Assembly: GCA_910587465.1 (NCBI GenBank)
Contig: CAJUMS010000114.1
Location: 1-7,485, forward strand
From: an uncultured Oscillospiraceae bacterium
Lineage (GTDB): Bacteria; Bacillota; Clostridia; Oscillospirales; Ruminococcaceae
Reading direction: 5' to 3'
DNA: 7,485 nt
Within the stretch, counting starts at the first letter, position 1. Each line of letters opens with the position of its first letter. The notes beneath the pieces are model-generated. The model did not search any database, was not told where the DNA came from, and saw only the letters and a program-made list of their open reading frames with translations. Shown here in pieces: positions 1-6,242 of the stretch. Position numbers and translations under genes: made by a program.

Positions 1-54
1 CAAAAAACTCGTTTTTTTTGAGAAAATTGTGTAAAGTTATATTGACAAAATCAT
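1..54. other. AT-rich flank fused to a truncated gene
   Basis: This stretch is AT-rich and does not continue the methyltransferase reading frame that begins at about base 55; a TGA at 43-45 closes that frame. It contains a weak inverted repeat (CAAAAAA at 1-7 and TTTTTTG at 14-20, six-base loop) and a TTGACA at 42-47 resembling a -35 box, with only a poor -10 candidate (CATACT, 64-69) downstream. It could be the edge of an insertion or deletion, or an assembly join. No gene is seen in it. Confidence 0.5.
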
Positions 55-564
55 TGCTTTACGCATACTGGAGCGTTCGCGCTGAATGCCGCAGCGGCAG
101 GTGCTAAGCTGGTCAATGCGGTCGATATCAGCGAGGACGCGGTCGAATTGACAAGAAAAAACGCCGCGCTGAATGGCTTCACGAATATGCAGTTCACTAT
201 CGCGAACGTTTTCAATCTGCTCACCGATCTGTACAAGGCGGGGAATAGATCCTACGACTTCATTATCCTCGACCCGCCCGCGTTCACGAAAAGCAGCGGA
301 ACGGTCAAGAACGCAATACGCGGCTACAAGGAGATCAACCTCAAGGCAATGCGTATGCTGCCGCGCGGCGGCTATCTCGCGACCTGCTCCTGCTCGCACT
401 TCATGACCGAGCCGCTGTTCAGGCAAATGCTCCATGATGCGGCGGCGGATGCGGATGTTTCGCTGCGGCAGATTGAGGCGCGTCAGCAGTCGCCAGACCA
501 CCCGATCTTGTGGAACGTTCCCGAAACGGATTATCTGAAATTTTTCATCTTTCAGGTGGTTTAA
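55..564 (+). pseudogene. rlmI: 5'-truncated RlmI-like 23S rRNA methyltransferase (COG1092)
   Basis: The frame encodes the C-terminal catalytic part of a class I SAM-dependent methyltransferase of the RlmI/YwbD group, which makes 5-methylcytosine in 23S rRNA. Visible motifs are the SAM-binding loop FTHTGAFALNAA (from base 58), the acidic motif II NAVDIS (115-132), the catalytic DPPAF (about residue 76 of the fragment), and CSCSHFM in the position of a cysteine motif. Family members are usually about 390-400 residues with N-terminal PUA and linker domains; only about 169 codons remain. No ATG occurs in frame before the motifs, upstream codons are unrelated to the family and a TGA lies at 43-45. 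The only in-frame start options are CTG 82 or TTG 148, without a ribosome binding site and inside or beyond the SAM loop. I infer a non-functional remnant; a chimeric assembly is the alternative. The 3' end is intact, stopping at TAA 562-564. Confidence 0.8.
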
Positions 565-598
565 TTTGCGGGTTAATCAAATATAACGGGGGAGTGTA

Positions 599-958
599 AT
601 GCTGAATTTGTTGGAGTTGGAGAAATGCTTTTTCAGGTACTCCTGTATTTCAGACAGGGCATGGCTGGAAAAAACACTCCATAATGATTTTATGGAATGT
701 TGAAAATCGGGTCTGCTGTCCGATAAGAAGGATATGATCCAAAGCCTGTTGGAGTGCAAAGCAGGCAGGAATATTGAAATTTACAGCTTTGAGTGTCGGA
801 GAATTGATTATAATGTATGGATCGCACACTATATTACAAAGACGGATGAAGGAGAGTTGTATTATCGCACCTCCGTGTGGGTTGTTTGTGATGAACCGCA
901 ACTGTATTTTCATCAGGCAACGCAGTTGAATGAAAAGGTCGATCTTGTAAAATATTGA
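599..958 (+). pseudogene. DUF4440/SnoaL-like protein interrupted by in-frame TGA
   Basis: Read from ATG 599, with GGGGGAG at 588-594 as ribosome binding site, the frame gives about 119 codons of a small NTF2-fold protein of the DUF4440 type. The start region (LNLLELEKCFFRYSCISDR, then DFMEC) and the end (RTSVWV, then LYFHQATQLNEKV) fit the family. Codon 35 (701-703) is TGA; the sequence resumes in the same frame with KSGLLSDKK. The family pattern there is E-x-G-x-SG, so TGA stands where glycine (GGA) is expected, a single G-to-T change with no indel. The same gene ends with TGA (956-958), so general reassignment of TGA is unlikely. A downstream ATG at 734 could make a 74-residue C-terminal piece but lacks a clear ribosome binding site. 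The gene lies 35 bases after the methyltransferase fragment and was probably cotranscribed with it. The molecular function of DUF4440 proteins of this type is not established. Confidence 0.75.
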
Positions 959-1001
959 AAAAATCGCTATGCGTAATCAACAGCATAGCGATTTCATTTT
1001 T
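959..1001. terminator. bidirectional rho-independent terminator
   Basis: A perfect 12-bp stem (AAATCGCTATGC at 961-972 with its complement at 983-994) encloses a 10-base loop. On the plus strand it is followed by CATTTTT; on the minus strand the stem runs into a T-tract (TTTTTT). It sits between the converging DUF4440 gene, which ends at 958, and the minus-strand hydrolase gene, which ends at 1006, and would terminate both. Confidence 0.9.
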
Positions 1002-1005
1002 ACAA

Positions 1006-2412
1006 TTATCTCACAACACCCACAGGTTCGTATCTCACGCGCAGCTCGGGCATTTTCGTCATTTCGGCGAAGTAGTTGAGCGTATCGTCCCCGTTTACGC
1101 CGTCCGCAGGAGTGGCGAACATCTTTAGCGTCAGCTCGCACGCGGCGTTAAGCGGTTTCTCGTAGAACGCTGGCATAAGGTCGACCGTTTTGGTGGTGGG
1201 CGCTTTGTAGAACCAACGCCCGTTGATCTCCATCATCAGACACAGCGGCTCGTCAAATGTGATCTCGCAGAACACAGGATTACCCTCGAACGATACCCTT
1301 ACCGCAACGCCATCCGCATCCTCCGCGCCGCCCCAACGTAGCCTGCATGGAAGCGAAAGCTCACTGCCAATATCCGTTTTGGGCATGAAATACGGGTCGT
1401 TCAGCACCTTTTTGTACTCGCGCATTATAGGCTGCGGGATACCGATCTGCGAGTTGTTCGGGTCCTCAATCTCCAGACCGAGACGACCTCTGTCGCGGAA
1501 CTGATAGAACGACACCGCCTTGAACCAATCCGCCTTTTCGTCGCGTATCTTCTCATAGAAACGCCGAACGGAATCGCCCTGATACGCCGCGCCCGAAACG
1601 TCGCCATCGGTATTGATCTCGGCGGTGATCATAGGCTTGGGAACGCCGTTGTTGAGCCAGGTAAGGCGCTCATAGGTCTTTTTGAACAGGTTGAAGTTAT
1701 CCTCGACACAGCCGCAATTCCAGCCCTCGCCGCCCTTTTCGGCAATTCCATACGGCCACGCGTAATGCAGCGCCAGATACGCGTCCGCGCTCCATTCGTC
1801 GGCGATGCGGTACGCCTCGGTGAATTCCGCCTCTTTCTCAACCGAGCCGTCCTCGTTGCGCGCCATACCCGCGCAGAAGATCGTCGTGATATTCGGAGCC
1901 TCTTCCTTGATAATATTTGCGAAACGCACGAAGAATTTACCGACTTCCTCATACGAATACCGCTGATTGTGCATAAACCAAGTGCCCGAGCACTCGTGAT
2001 TGATACGCAGTCTGAGCCGCCCATAGGGCTTTAGCTCCCGCGCGATTTTTCTCAATTCCTCATCGTCAAGCGAGCAGTCGAGCGTCAGCGTGAGGAAAAC
2101 GTCCTGACCGTGACGGCGGATATCATTCATCTGCTTAAACGGCTGACCCTTTTGTCTGTACGGGAAATAGTCGTCGTAGGGATAGTCCCACTGAAAGCCG
2201 ATGTCCATATCCTTGCAGGTGATGGAGACCTTCTCGGCGCTCCACTCCTTGTCCTTGGGGTAGTAGGTATACATCAGTCCGACCGAGCGGTGCGGTCTGC
2301 CGAGGACGTTCAGAATGTAGTCCTGACAAACATACTCGCCGCGTTCGCTGCCGTCGCCGAGATCAAGTGCGCAGTCGGCGGGGGAGAGGGTAACTTTATA
2401 TAATTTATCCAT
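1006..2412 (-). CDS. putative TIM-barrel glycoside hydrolase, family unassigned
   Basis: The 468-residue protein has no signal peptide or membrane segment and is probably cytoplasmic. I read residues about 30-340 as a (beta/alpha)8 barrel of the clan GH-A kind: a strand-like RLRLRINHE ends in E140, a candidate acid/base, and PMITAEINTDGD carries E265, a candidate nucleophile, at the strand 4 and strand 7 positions by motif. The HE at the acid/base resembles GH26 more than the NE of most clan A families. Aromatic, sugar-binding-like stretches include GFQWDYPYDDYFPY (72-85), GTWF (143-146), HYAWPYG (216-222) and SFYQFRDRGRLG (301-312). Residues about 350-465 look like a C-terminal beta-sandwich. 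ATG 2412 is preceded by AAGGAG (2423-2428), which overlaps the yicI stop codon, so translation is probably linked to yicI. Being second in an AraC-yicI operon suggests a role in breaking down xylosylated glucan or similar oligosaccharides. The gene call is firm; the hydrolase assignment is inference and the family is unknown to me. Confidence 0.6.
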   Translation of the reverse strand: MDKLYKVTLSPADCALDLGDGSERGEYVCQDYILNVLGRPHRSVGLMYTYYPKDKEWSAEKVSITCKDMDIGFQWDYPYDDYFPYRQKGQPFKQMNDIRRHGQDVFLTLTLDCSLDDEELRKIARELKPYGRLRLRINHECSGTWFMHNQRYSYEEVGKFFVRFANIIKEEAPNITTIFCAGMARNEDGSVEKEAEFTEAYRIADEWSADAYLALHYAWPYGIAEKGGEGWNCGCVEDNFNLFKKTYERLTWLNNGVPKPMITAEINTDGDVSGAAYQGDSVRRFYEKIRDEKADWFKAVSFYQFRDRGRLGLEIEDPNNSQIGIPQPIMREYKKVLNDPYFMPKTDIGSELSLPCRLRWGGAEDADGVAVRVSFEGNPVFCEITFDEPLCLMMEINGRWFYKAPTTKTVDLMPAFYEKPLNAACELTLKMFATPADGVNGDDTLNYFAEMTKMPELRVRYEPVGVVR

Positions 2413-2426
2413 TTTGTATATACTCC

Positions 2427-4760
2427 TTAAATGTTGATCGTTACGGAGACGCTGCCCGGCTGTACGGAAACGCTTTCTCCGCCCGCTACCTTAACGCTGA
2501 ATGCCTTGTCGGTCTTATCGAACTTCACCTCAACGGTGCTGCCGTGACGTACCGCGGTAAGCGTGAACACCTTGTTTGTCTCAATGTCGAAGATGTCACA
2601 GGTTATTTCCCTGCCGTCCTCGGGCTGATAGATGACGAACTCTGTATTCTCAAGGTAGTCATACTCAAAGCCGCGCTTAAAATCGCCGTAAGCGATTATC
2701 GAATTCGGCTTCGCGAGACAGGGAAGTCCGAAGTAGTCGTACTTCTCGCGGTAGAAGCGCCCGCCCTCGTAGATCTTGCCGTTCAGGATATCCGTCCAGC
2801 GACCTTCGGGGAGGTAGAACTCGCCGTCGCCGCGCTCGTTGCAAATAGGAGCGACCAGCAGATTATCGCCGAACATATACTGCTTGTCGAGCGTAAGGCA
2901 AGCGGGGTCATTGTTGTAGTCAACTACCATTGCCCTCATCATGGGAACGCCCGTGTTGTGGGTCTTTATCGCCTGCGCCCAGAGGTACGGCATAAGTCTG
3001 CCCTTCAGCTTTGTGAAGTGACGGAGCACGTCGACAGCCTCATCGTCAAACAGCCACGGAACACGGTAGGACGAATTGCCGTGCAGTCTCGAATGCGATG
3101 ACAACAGACCGAATGCCGACCAGCGCTTGTAAATGTCGGGAGTAGCCGTTGCCTCAAAGCCCGAGATATCGTGGCTGAAGTAGCCGAAACCGCTCATGCA
3201 GAGCGACAATCCGCCGCGAATGGTCTCCGCCATTGACGTGTACTCTGCGGAGCAGTCGCCGCCCCAGTGTACGGGAAACTTCTGACCACCAACGGTCGCA
3301 GAACGCGCAAACAAACAAGCCTTGTTCTCGCCGTAATATTCCTTGAGAACGTTGAACACGGTCTTGTTGTAAAGATAGGTGTAGTAGTTGTGCATTGCGA
3401 TAGGGTCGGCGCCGTTAAAGTATTTTACGTTTGTCGGGATACGCTCGCCGAAATCGGTTTTGAACGTGTCAACGCCCATTTCGCAGAGCTTACGCAGCTT
3501 GGACGCATACCATTCGCAAGCCGCGGGGTTTGTGAAGTCGACGATAGCGAGCCCGGGCTGCCACATATCGCACTGGAACACGCTGCCGTCGGGATTTTTC
3601 AGCAAGTAGCCGTTCTCCTTACCCTCGCCGAACAGGGGAGAGCGCTGACCGATATACGGGTTTAGCCATACGCAGGTTTTCAGACCCTTTGCTTTCAGGC
3701 GCTTGAGCATTGCGGGCGGGTCGGGGAACTGCCTCTTATCCCACTCGAAATCGCACCACTGGAACTCCTTCATCCAGAAGCAGTCGAAGTGGAACACCTC
3801 AAGCGGAATATCGCGCTCCGCCATACCGTCGATAAACGAGGTAACTGTCTCCTCGTTGTAATCAGTCGTGAACGAGGTGGTAAGCCACAGACCAAACGTG
3901 AACGCTGGCGGCAGCGCAGGCTTGCCAGTAAGATCAGTGTAGTTTTCAAGCACTTCGGCAACGTTCTCGCCGCCGATGACAAAATATTCCAGCCGTTCGC
4001 CAGCCACCGTGAACGATACCTTTGAAACGGTATCGGAGCATACCTCGAACGATACCTTGTCGGAGCTGTTGACAAGAACGCCGTAGCCCTCGCTCGATAC
4101 ATAGAATGGTATCGATTTGTACGACTGATCGGAGCAGGTGCCGCCGTCGGAGTTCCACACCTCGACATTCTGACCGTTCTTGACGAACGGCGTGAACTTC
4201 TCGCCGAAGCCGTAAAAGTACTCGCCGACGCTCATAGAGAGCTGCTCGCGGATATAGGTCGACTTTTCATAGCGCGGGTAATCCCAGAACGTATTATCGC
4301 GGGTAGCCTCGAGACGTGCAGCCTTCAGGAATTCGCCCTCGTTGATGACCGACGCGCTTCTCCAAGCGCCGCCCGTCAGCCGCTTATCCTTATAATAATA
4401 CTGAACGCTCCACGAGTGCTTGCCGATTACCACCTTAGTATCGCCCGAAACAAGCTCCCAGCAGTCATCCTTTTCGATGACGGTCGGCTTAAAGCCCTGA
4501 TCCTCGTTAAGCTCGAACTTAGGCGTATTGTCAAGTCCGCCCTTGTAGTGTACGATCGACACCTTGATAACGTTCTTCTGCATGGAAGTAAACGTGATAT
4601 CAAGGCACGGACCGCCGAGGGTCTGTCCTCTGTTCTGAATGTACTGCGTGGGTACATATACGTTAAGTCCGTTCTCAACGGGAGTTATCTCGTATGCCTG
4701 CGACGCGTAGTTTACCTCGTAGCCGCGCTTGTTAAGCCAAAATCCGTCCGAAAATTTCAT
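2427..4760 (-). CDS. yicI: GH31 alpha-xylosidase, YicI type
   Basis: This enzyme releases alpha-linked xylose from the non-reducing end of oligosaccharides such as isoprimeverose or xyloglucan fragments. Its 777 residues match E. coli YicI (about 772) along the whole length, from MKFSDGFWL at the start. The catalytic nucleophile is D436 in FKTDFGERIP and the acid/base is D502 in HWGGD, 66 residues apart as in YicI (D416, D482). Residues that I recall line the xyloside site in YicI are conserved: F297 (LTTSF), C327 and F328 (HFDCFWMK), W365 (VWLNPYIG) and K434. An N-terminal beta-sandwich (about 1-280), the barrel (about 285-600) and C-terminal beta-domains (about 600-777) follow the family order. 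There is no signal peptide, so it acts in the cytoplasm on imported sugars. ATG 4760 has GGAGGT (4772-4777) 11 bases upstream. It is first in a two-gene operon behind an AraC-type regulator. A broader alpha-glucosidase activity is possible but less likely. Confidence 0.93.
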   Translation of the reverse strand: MKFSDGFWLNKRGYEVNYASQAYEITPVENGLNVYVPTQYIQNRGQTLGGPCLDITFTSMQKNVIKVSIVHYKGGLDNTPKFELNEDQGFKPTVIEKDDCWELVSGDTKVVIGKHSWSVQYYYKDKRLTGGAWRSASVINEGEFLKAARLEATRDNTFWDYPRYEKSTYIREQLSMSVGEYFYGFGEKFTPFVKNGQNVEVWNSDGGTCSDQSYKSIPFYVSSEGYGVLVNSSDKVSFEVCSDTVSKVSFTVAGERLEYFVIGGENVAEVLENYTDLTGKPALPPAFTFGLWLTTSFTTDYNEETVTSFIDGMAERDIPLEVFHFDCFWMKEFQWCDFEWDKRQFPDPPAMLKRLKAKGLKTCVWLNPYIGQRSPLFGEGKENGYLLKNPDGSVFQCDMWQPGLAIVDFTNPAACEWYASKLRKLCEMGVDTFKTDFGERIPTNVKYFNGADPIAMHNYYTYLYNKTVFNVLKEYYGENKACLFARSATVGGQKFPVHWGGDCSAEYTSMAETIRGGLSLCMSGFGYFSHDISGFEATATPDIYKRWSAFGLLSSHSRLHGNSSYRVPWLFDDEAVDVLRHFTKLKGRLMPYLWAQAIKTHNTGVPMMRAMVVDYNNDPACLTLDKQYMFGDNLLVAPICNERGDGEFYLPEGRWTDILNGKIYEGGRFYREKYDYFGLPCLAKPNSIIAYGDFKRGFEYDYLENTEFVIYQPEDGREITCDIFDIETNKVFTLTAVRHGSTVEVKFDKTDKAFSVKVAGGESVSVQPGSVSVTINI

Positions 4761-4787
4761 AGTTTATTATGACCTCCGTTATTCTTA

Positions 4788-4800
4788 GGGAAAAATTCCC
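4788..4800. repeat. short palindrome in yicI leader
   Basis: GGGAAAAATTCCC is an inverted repeat (GGGAA/TTCCC, three-base centre) in the untranslated leader between the proposed yicI -10 box and the ribosome binding site. It could be a small mRNA hairpin or a protein-binding site; five base pairs are weak evidence. Confidence 0.35.
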
Positions 4801-4820
4801 GTTTGATCGTTTACAATGAT

Positions 4821-4850
4821 ATAATACTATAAAAAAACGCCCGTGTCCAA
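4821..4850 (-). promoter_or_regulatory. candidate yicI operon promoter
   Basis: Reading the minus strand, TATTAT (4821-4826) is a good -10 box. Eighteen bases upstream, TTGGAC (4845-4850) is a poor -35 box with three of six consensus bases. A weak -35 is what an activator-dependent promoter would show and fits control by the AraC-type protein encoded just upstream. The start of transcription would fall near 4814, giving a leader of about 54 bases before ATG 4760. Confidence 0.5.
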
Positions 4851-4857
4851 TATAAAA

Positions 4858-4877
4858 ATATGCAATATCGATACTAT
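4858..4877 (-). promoter_or_regulatory. candidate AraC-type operator upstream of yicI
   Basis: The minus strand reads ATAGTATC-G-ATATT-GC-ATAT, ending seven bases upstream of the proposed yicI -35 box and overlapping the last base of the araC stop codon. A similar gapped motif with the same blocks occurs at 5759-5781 in the araC leader. A position directly upstream of -35 suits an activator. The DNA is AT-rich, so chance similarity cannot be excluded. Confidence 0.35.
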
Positions 4878-5737
4878 TATACTTTCTTTCGGTATTCATT
4901 GGGTGTGCACCCCATAAGCCGCCTGAACTGCCTGTTGAAATTCGACAGATTGCGAAACCCGCACTCAAAGCTTATCTCCGACACGGTTTTAGTGCTTTCG
5001 GCGAGCGCGGAGCAGGCGGCGCGTATACGGAACTGCGTGATATACTCGACGGCGCTCACGCCCGCCGCCTGCCTGAAGCGGTTCATAAAGTAGCTTTTGC
5101 TGAGATGAACGGTCCCGGCAAGCTGCTCTATGGTAATGTTTTCGCTGTAATTTTCGGCAATATACTCCAGCGCGGGGCGTATAACCTCGCTCCTGTTGAC
5201 CTCGCTGTGCGTTTTGCAGTCGATGTCGCCGCTGTTCTCCAGCAGCCAGAACAGCCGCAGCAGTTCGCTCTTCATCAGCATATCCAGCCGCGCGGTGTTG
5301 CCGACGGCGCACGAGATGATATTTTCGGCGGTGATCCTCAGTTCATTATAATAAGTATGCGCAGGGGTGATGTGTATTGAGCAGAAGCCGTCCGCTATCG
5401 GGCGAATGCACTCCGCCGCCGAACGGTCATTGTCCGACGCGCCAAGCATATCCGGGCTGAATACCACCGTATCATACCTCTGAACTGCGCCGCTATGCGG
5501 ATACATTGCGTGAAGGATATTCGGCGCGACTATAACGATATCCTCCTCACACGCGAGATACTTAACGTCACCGCAGATGTATTCCATGCAGCCCTCCTGC
5601 ATTATGCTCATCTCGAACTCGCTGTGCCAGTGCAGCGGTACGGAGGTGAAGTAATCGGGCAATTTGCAGCGGTAACAGCTGAACGGAACGAGCCGCGAGC
5701 TGTGACACTTTTTTTCTTCGGTATCGGTATTATACAT
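4877..5737 (-). CDS. AraC-family transcriptional regulator
   Basis: The 286-residue protein has the classic two-part layout. The N-terminal half is a cupin-like sugar-sensing domain with the metal or ligand-site-like PLHWHSEFEMSIM (H36, H38, E40). The C-terminal about 86 residues form two helix-turn-helix motifs: ITIEQLAGTVHLSKSYFMNRF from about 201, and the AraC signature SEISFECGFRNLSNFNRQF with CTPNEYR at about 253-283. I chose ATG 5735-5737 because GAGGTGA (5742-5748) lies four bases upstream; the longer frame from TTG 5752 would put the start upstream of that site. It is encoded directly upstream of yicI on the same strand with 116 bases between them, so it probably activates the yicI operon in response to an imported xyloside. 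Its specific inducer is not deducible. The stop codon is TAA (4877-4879). Confidence 0.92.
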   Translation of the reverse strand: MYNTDTEEKKCHSSRLVPFSCYRCKLPDYFTSVPLHWHSEFEMSIMQEGCMEYICGDVKYLACEEDIVIVAPNILHAMYPHSGAVQRYDTVVFSPDMLGASDNDRSAAECIRPIADGFCSIHITPAHTYYNELRITAENIISCAVGNTARLDMLMKSELLRLFWLLENSGDIDCKTHSEVNRSEVIRPALEYIAENYSENITIEQLAGTVHLSKSYFMNRFRQAAGVSAVEYITQFRIRAACSALAESTKTVSEISFECGFRNLSNFNRQFRRLMGCTPNEYRKKV

Positions 5738-5741
5738 TTGC

Positions 5742-5748
5742 TCACCTC
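5742..5748 (-). promoter_or_regulatory. ribosome binding site deciding the araC-type start
   Basis: On the minus strand GAGGTGA lies four bases before ATG 5737. An alternative TTG at 5752 lies upstream of this site and has no comparable ribosome binding site of its own, so the ATG is the better start. Confidence 0.75.
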
Positions 5749-5758
5749 GCAAAGCGGT

Positions 5759-5781
5759 ATAGTATCAAAATATTACGATAT
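5759..5781 (+). promoter_or_regulatory. candidate operator in the araC-type gene leader
   Basis: The plus strand reads ATAGTATC-AAA-ATATT-ACG-ATAT, matching the blocks seen at 4858-4877 upstream of yicI but in the opposite orientation relative to transcription. It lies between the proposed transcription start (about 5801) and the ATG of the regulator gene, where a bound protein would block elongation, so autorepression is plausible. This is inference from two AT-rich copies. Confidence 0.35.
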
Positions 5782-5807
5782 CTTGATGGAATAAAGCTTA
5801 TTGAAGT

Positions 5808-5836
5808 ATTATATCATACGTAACAGAGAATTGCAA
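5808..5836 (-). promoter_or_regulatory. promoter of the AraC-type regulator
   Basis: On the minus strand TTGCAA (5831-5836) is followed after 17 bases by a perfect TATAAT (5808-5813). Transcription would start near 5801, leaving a leader of about 64 bases. Confidence 0.75.
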
Positions 5837-5860
5837 GGGCATTTTAAATATTTTTTCCAA

Positions 5861-5900
5861 AAAGAAAAAGACGGGATACGAACCCGTCCTTTGTTTTTAT
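5861..5900. terminator. terminator downstream of yjfB
   Basis: The stem GACGGG (5870-5875) and CCCGTC (5883-5888) encloses a seven-base loop. On the minus strand it is followed by TTTTTCTTTTT, a good terminator for yjfB, whose stop codon lies 25 bases upstream. On the plus strand it is followed by CTTTGTTTTT, so it may act both ways. It insulates the motility gene from the AraC-type regulator promoter just beyond it. Confidence 0.85.
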
Positions 5901-5913
5901 ATGCGGCTGTCAA

Positions 5914-6099
5914 TCAGGCGCGGACGTTCAACAACTGTCCTCTGCCATCGGGAGAGGGAATATTGTCTATCATATCGGTAATGATCTCCATGCTCTGTTC
6001 GGACGATTCCATAGTCTTTTTGAGCATACCGATAGACAATGCGTCCTGCATATTCGACATAGCCATCTGCATAGACATTGACGCAATAGCCATTTCCAT
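5914..6099 (-). CDS. yjfB: YjfB-family putative motility protein
   Basis: The 61-residue product matches the small YjfB family of Firmicutes (annotated as putative motility protein): an N-terminal methionine-rich stretch like MAIASMSMQMAMSNMQ, the central LSIGMLKKTMESSEQS and a short C-terminal tail ending LLNVRA. Eleven of 61 residues are methionine. It is predicted to be mainly helical, without a signal peptide or membrane segment. The biochemical role is unknown; association with flagellar and chemotaxis genes is established in the family and fits the divergent cheV here. ATG 6099 is preceded by a purine-rich GGAAGGGGG (6108-6116) at good spacing; a second ATG at 6093 would align closely with other family members but is farther from that site. 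It is monocistronic, with its own promoter and terminator. Confidence 0.85.
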   Translation of the reverse strand: MEMAIASMSMQMAMSNMQDALSIGMLKKTMESSEQSMEIITDMIDNIPSPDGRGQLLNVRA

Positions 6100-6126
6100 A
6101 GGTGATACCCCCTTCCTTTTTTACTT

Positions 6127-6155
6127 ATAATACCACATATAGTTCCTTTTGTCAA
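6127..6155 (-). promoter_or_regulatory. yjfB promoter
   Basis: On the minus strand a perfect TTGACA (6150-6155) is followed after 17 bases by TATTAT (6127-6132), which matches five of six -10 bases. The start codon lies 27 bases downstream of the -10 box. It looks like a vegetative sigma-A promoter; no flagellar-sigma pattern (TAAA, 15 bases, GCCGATAT) was seen. Confidence 0.85.
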
Positions 6156-6159
6156 GGGC

Positions 6160-6180
6160 TTTTCAAGAAATATTTGAAAA
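6160..6180. repeat. inverted repeat between the divergent yjfB and cheV promoters
   Basis: TTTTCAA (6160-6166) and TTGAAAA (6174-6180) form a perfect 7-bp inverted repeat with a seven-base spacer. It begins five bases upstream of the yjfB -35 box and ends 27 bases before the cheV -35 box. The position is suitable for an operator controlling both genes. The sequence is AT-rich, so the assignment is tentative. Confidence 0.4.
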
Positions 6181-6207
6181 AATACTTAAATTTATATATA
6201 AAATCTC

Positions 6208-6236
6208 TTGATTTTTTGGAAGTAATGTTGTATAAT
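6208..6236 (+). promoter_or_regulatory. cheV promoter
   Basis: TTGATT (6208-6213, four of six) is followed after exactly 17 bases by a perfect TATAAT (6231-6236), with AT-rich DNA upstream. Transcription would start near 6243. Confidence 0.8.
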
Positions 6237-6242
6237 ATAAGT

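Noticed and set aside
1..20. Inverted repeat CAAAAAA/TTTTTTG as a terminator
   Set aside because: The stem consists almost wholly of A-T pairs and no upstream gene is visible, so it cannot be supported.
42..69. TTGACA with CATACT as a promoter driving the methyltransferase fragment
   Set aside because: The -10 match is poor, lies inside the coding motif, and there is no usable start codon or ribosome binding site after it.
37..501. Minus-strand open frame of 154 codons opposite the methyltransferase fragment
   Set aside because: It is arginine-rich and shadows the plus-strand frame, which carries clear methyltransferase motifs. It has no recognisable family and no good ribosome binding site.
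599..958. Genome-wide reassignment of TGA to an amino acid
   Set aside because: TGA is the natural stop of cheV, yjfB and the DUF4440 gene itself, all with family-typical ends.
2544..3101. Plus-strand open frame of 185 codons inside yicI
   Set aside because: It is antisense to the well-supported GH31 gene and shows no domain pattern.
5870..5888. Stem-loop with GGTTCGTATCC on the minus strand, resembling a tRNA T-arm
   Set aside because: The loop TTCGTAT lacks the conserved A58, and no acceptor, D or anticodon arm can be built around it. The flanking T-tracts make it a terminator.
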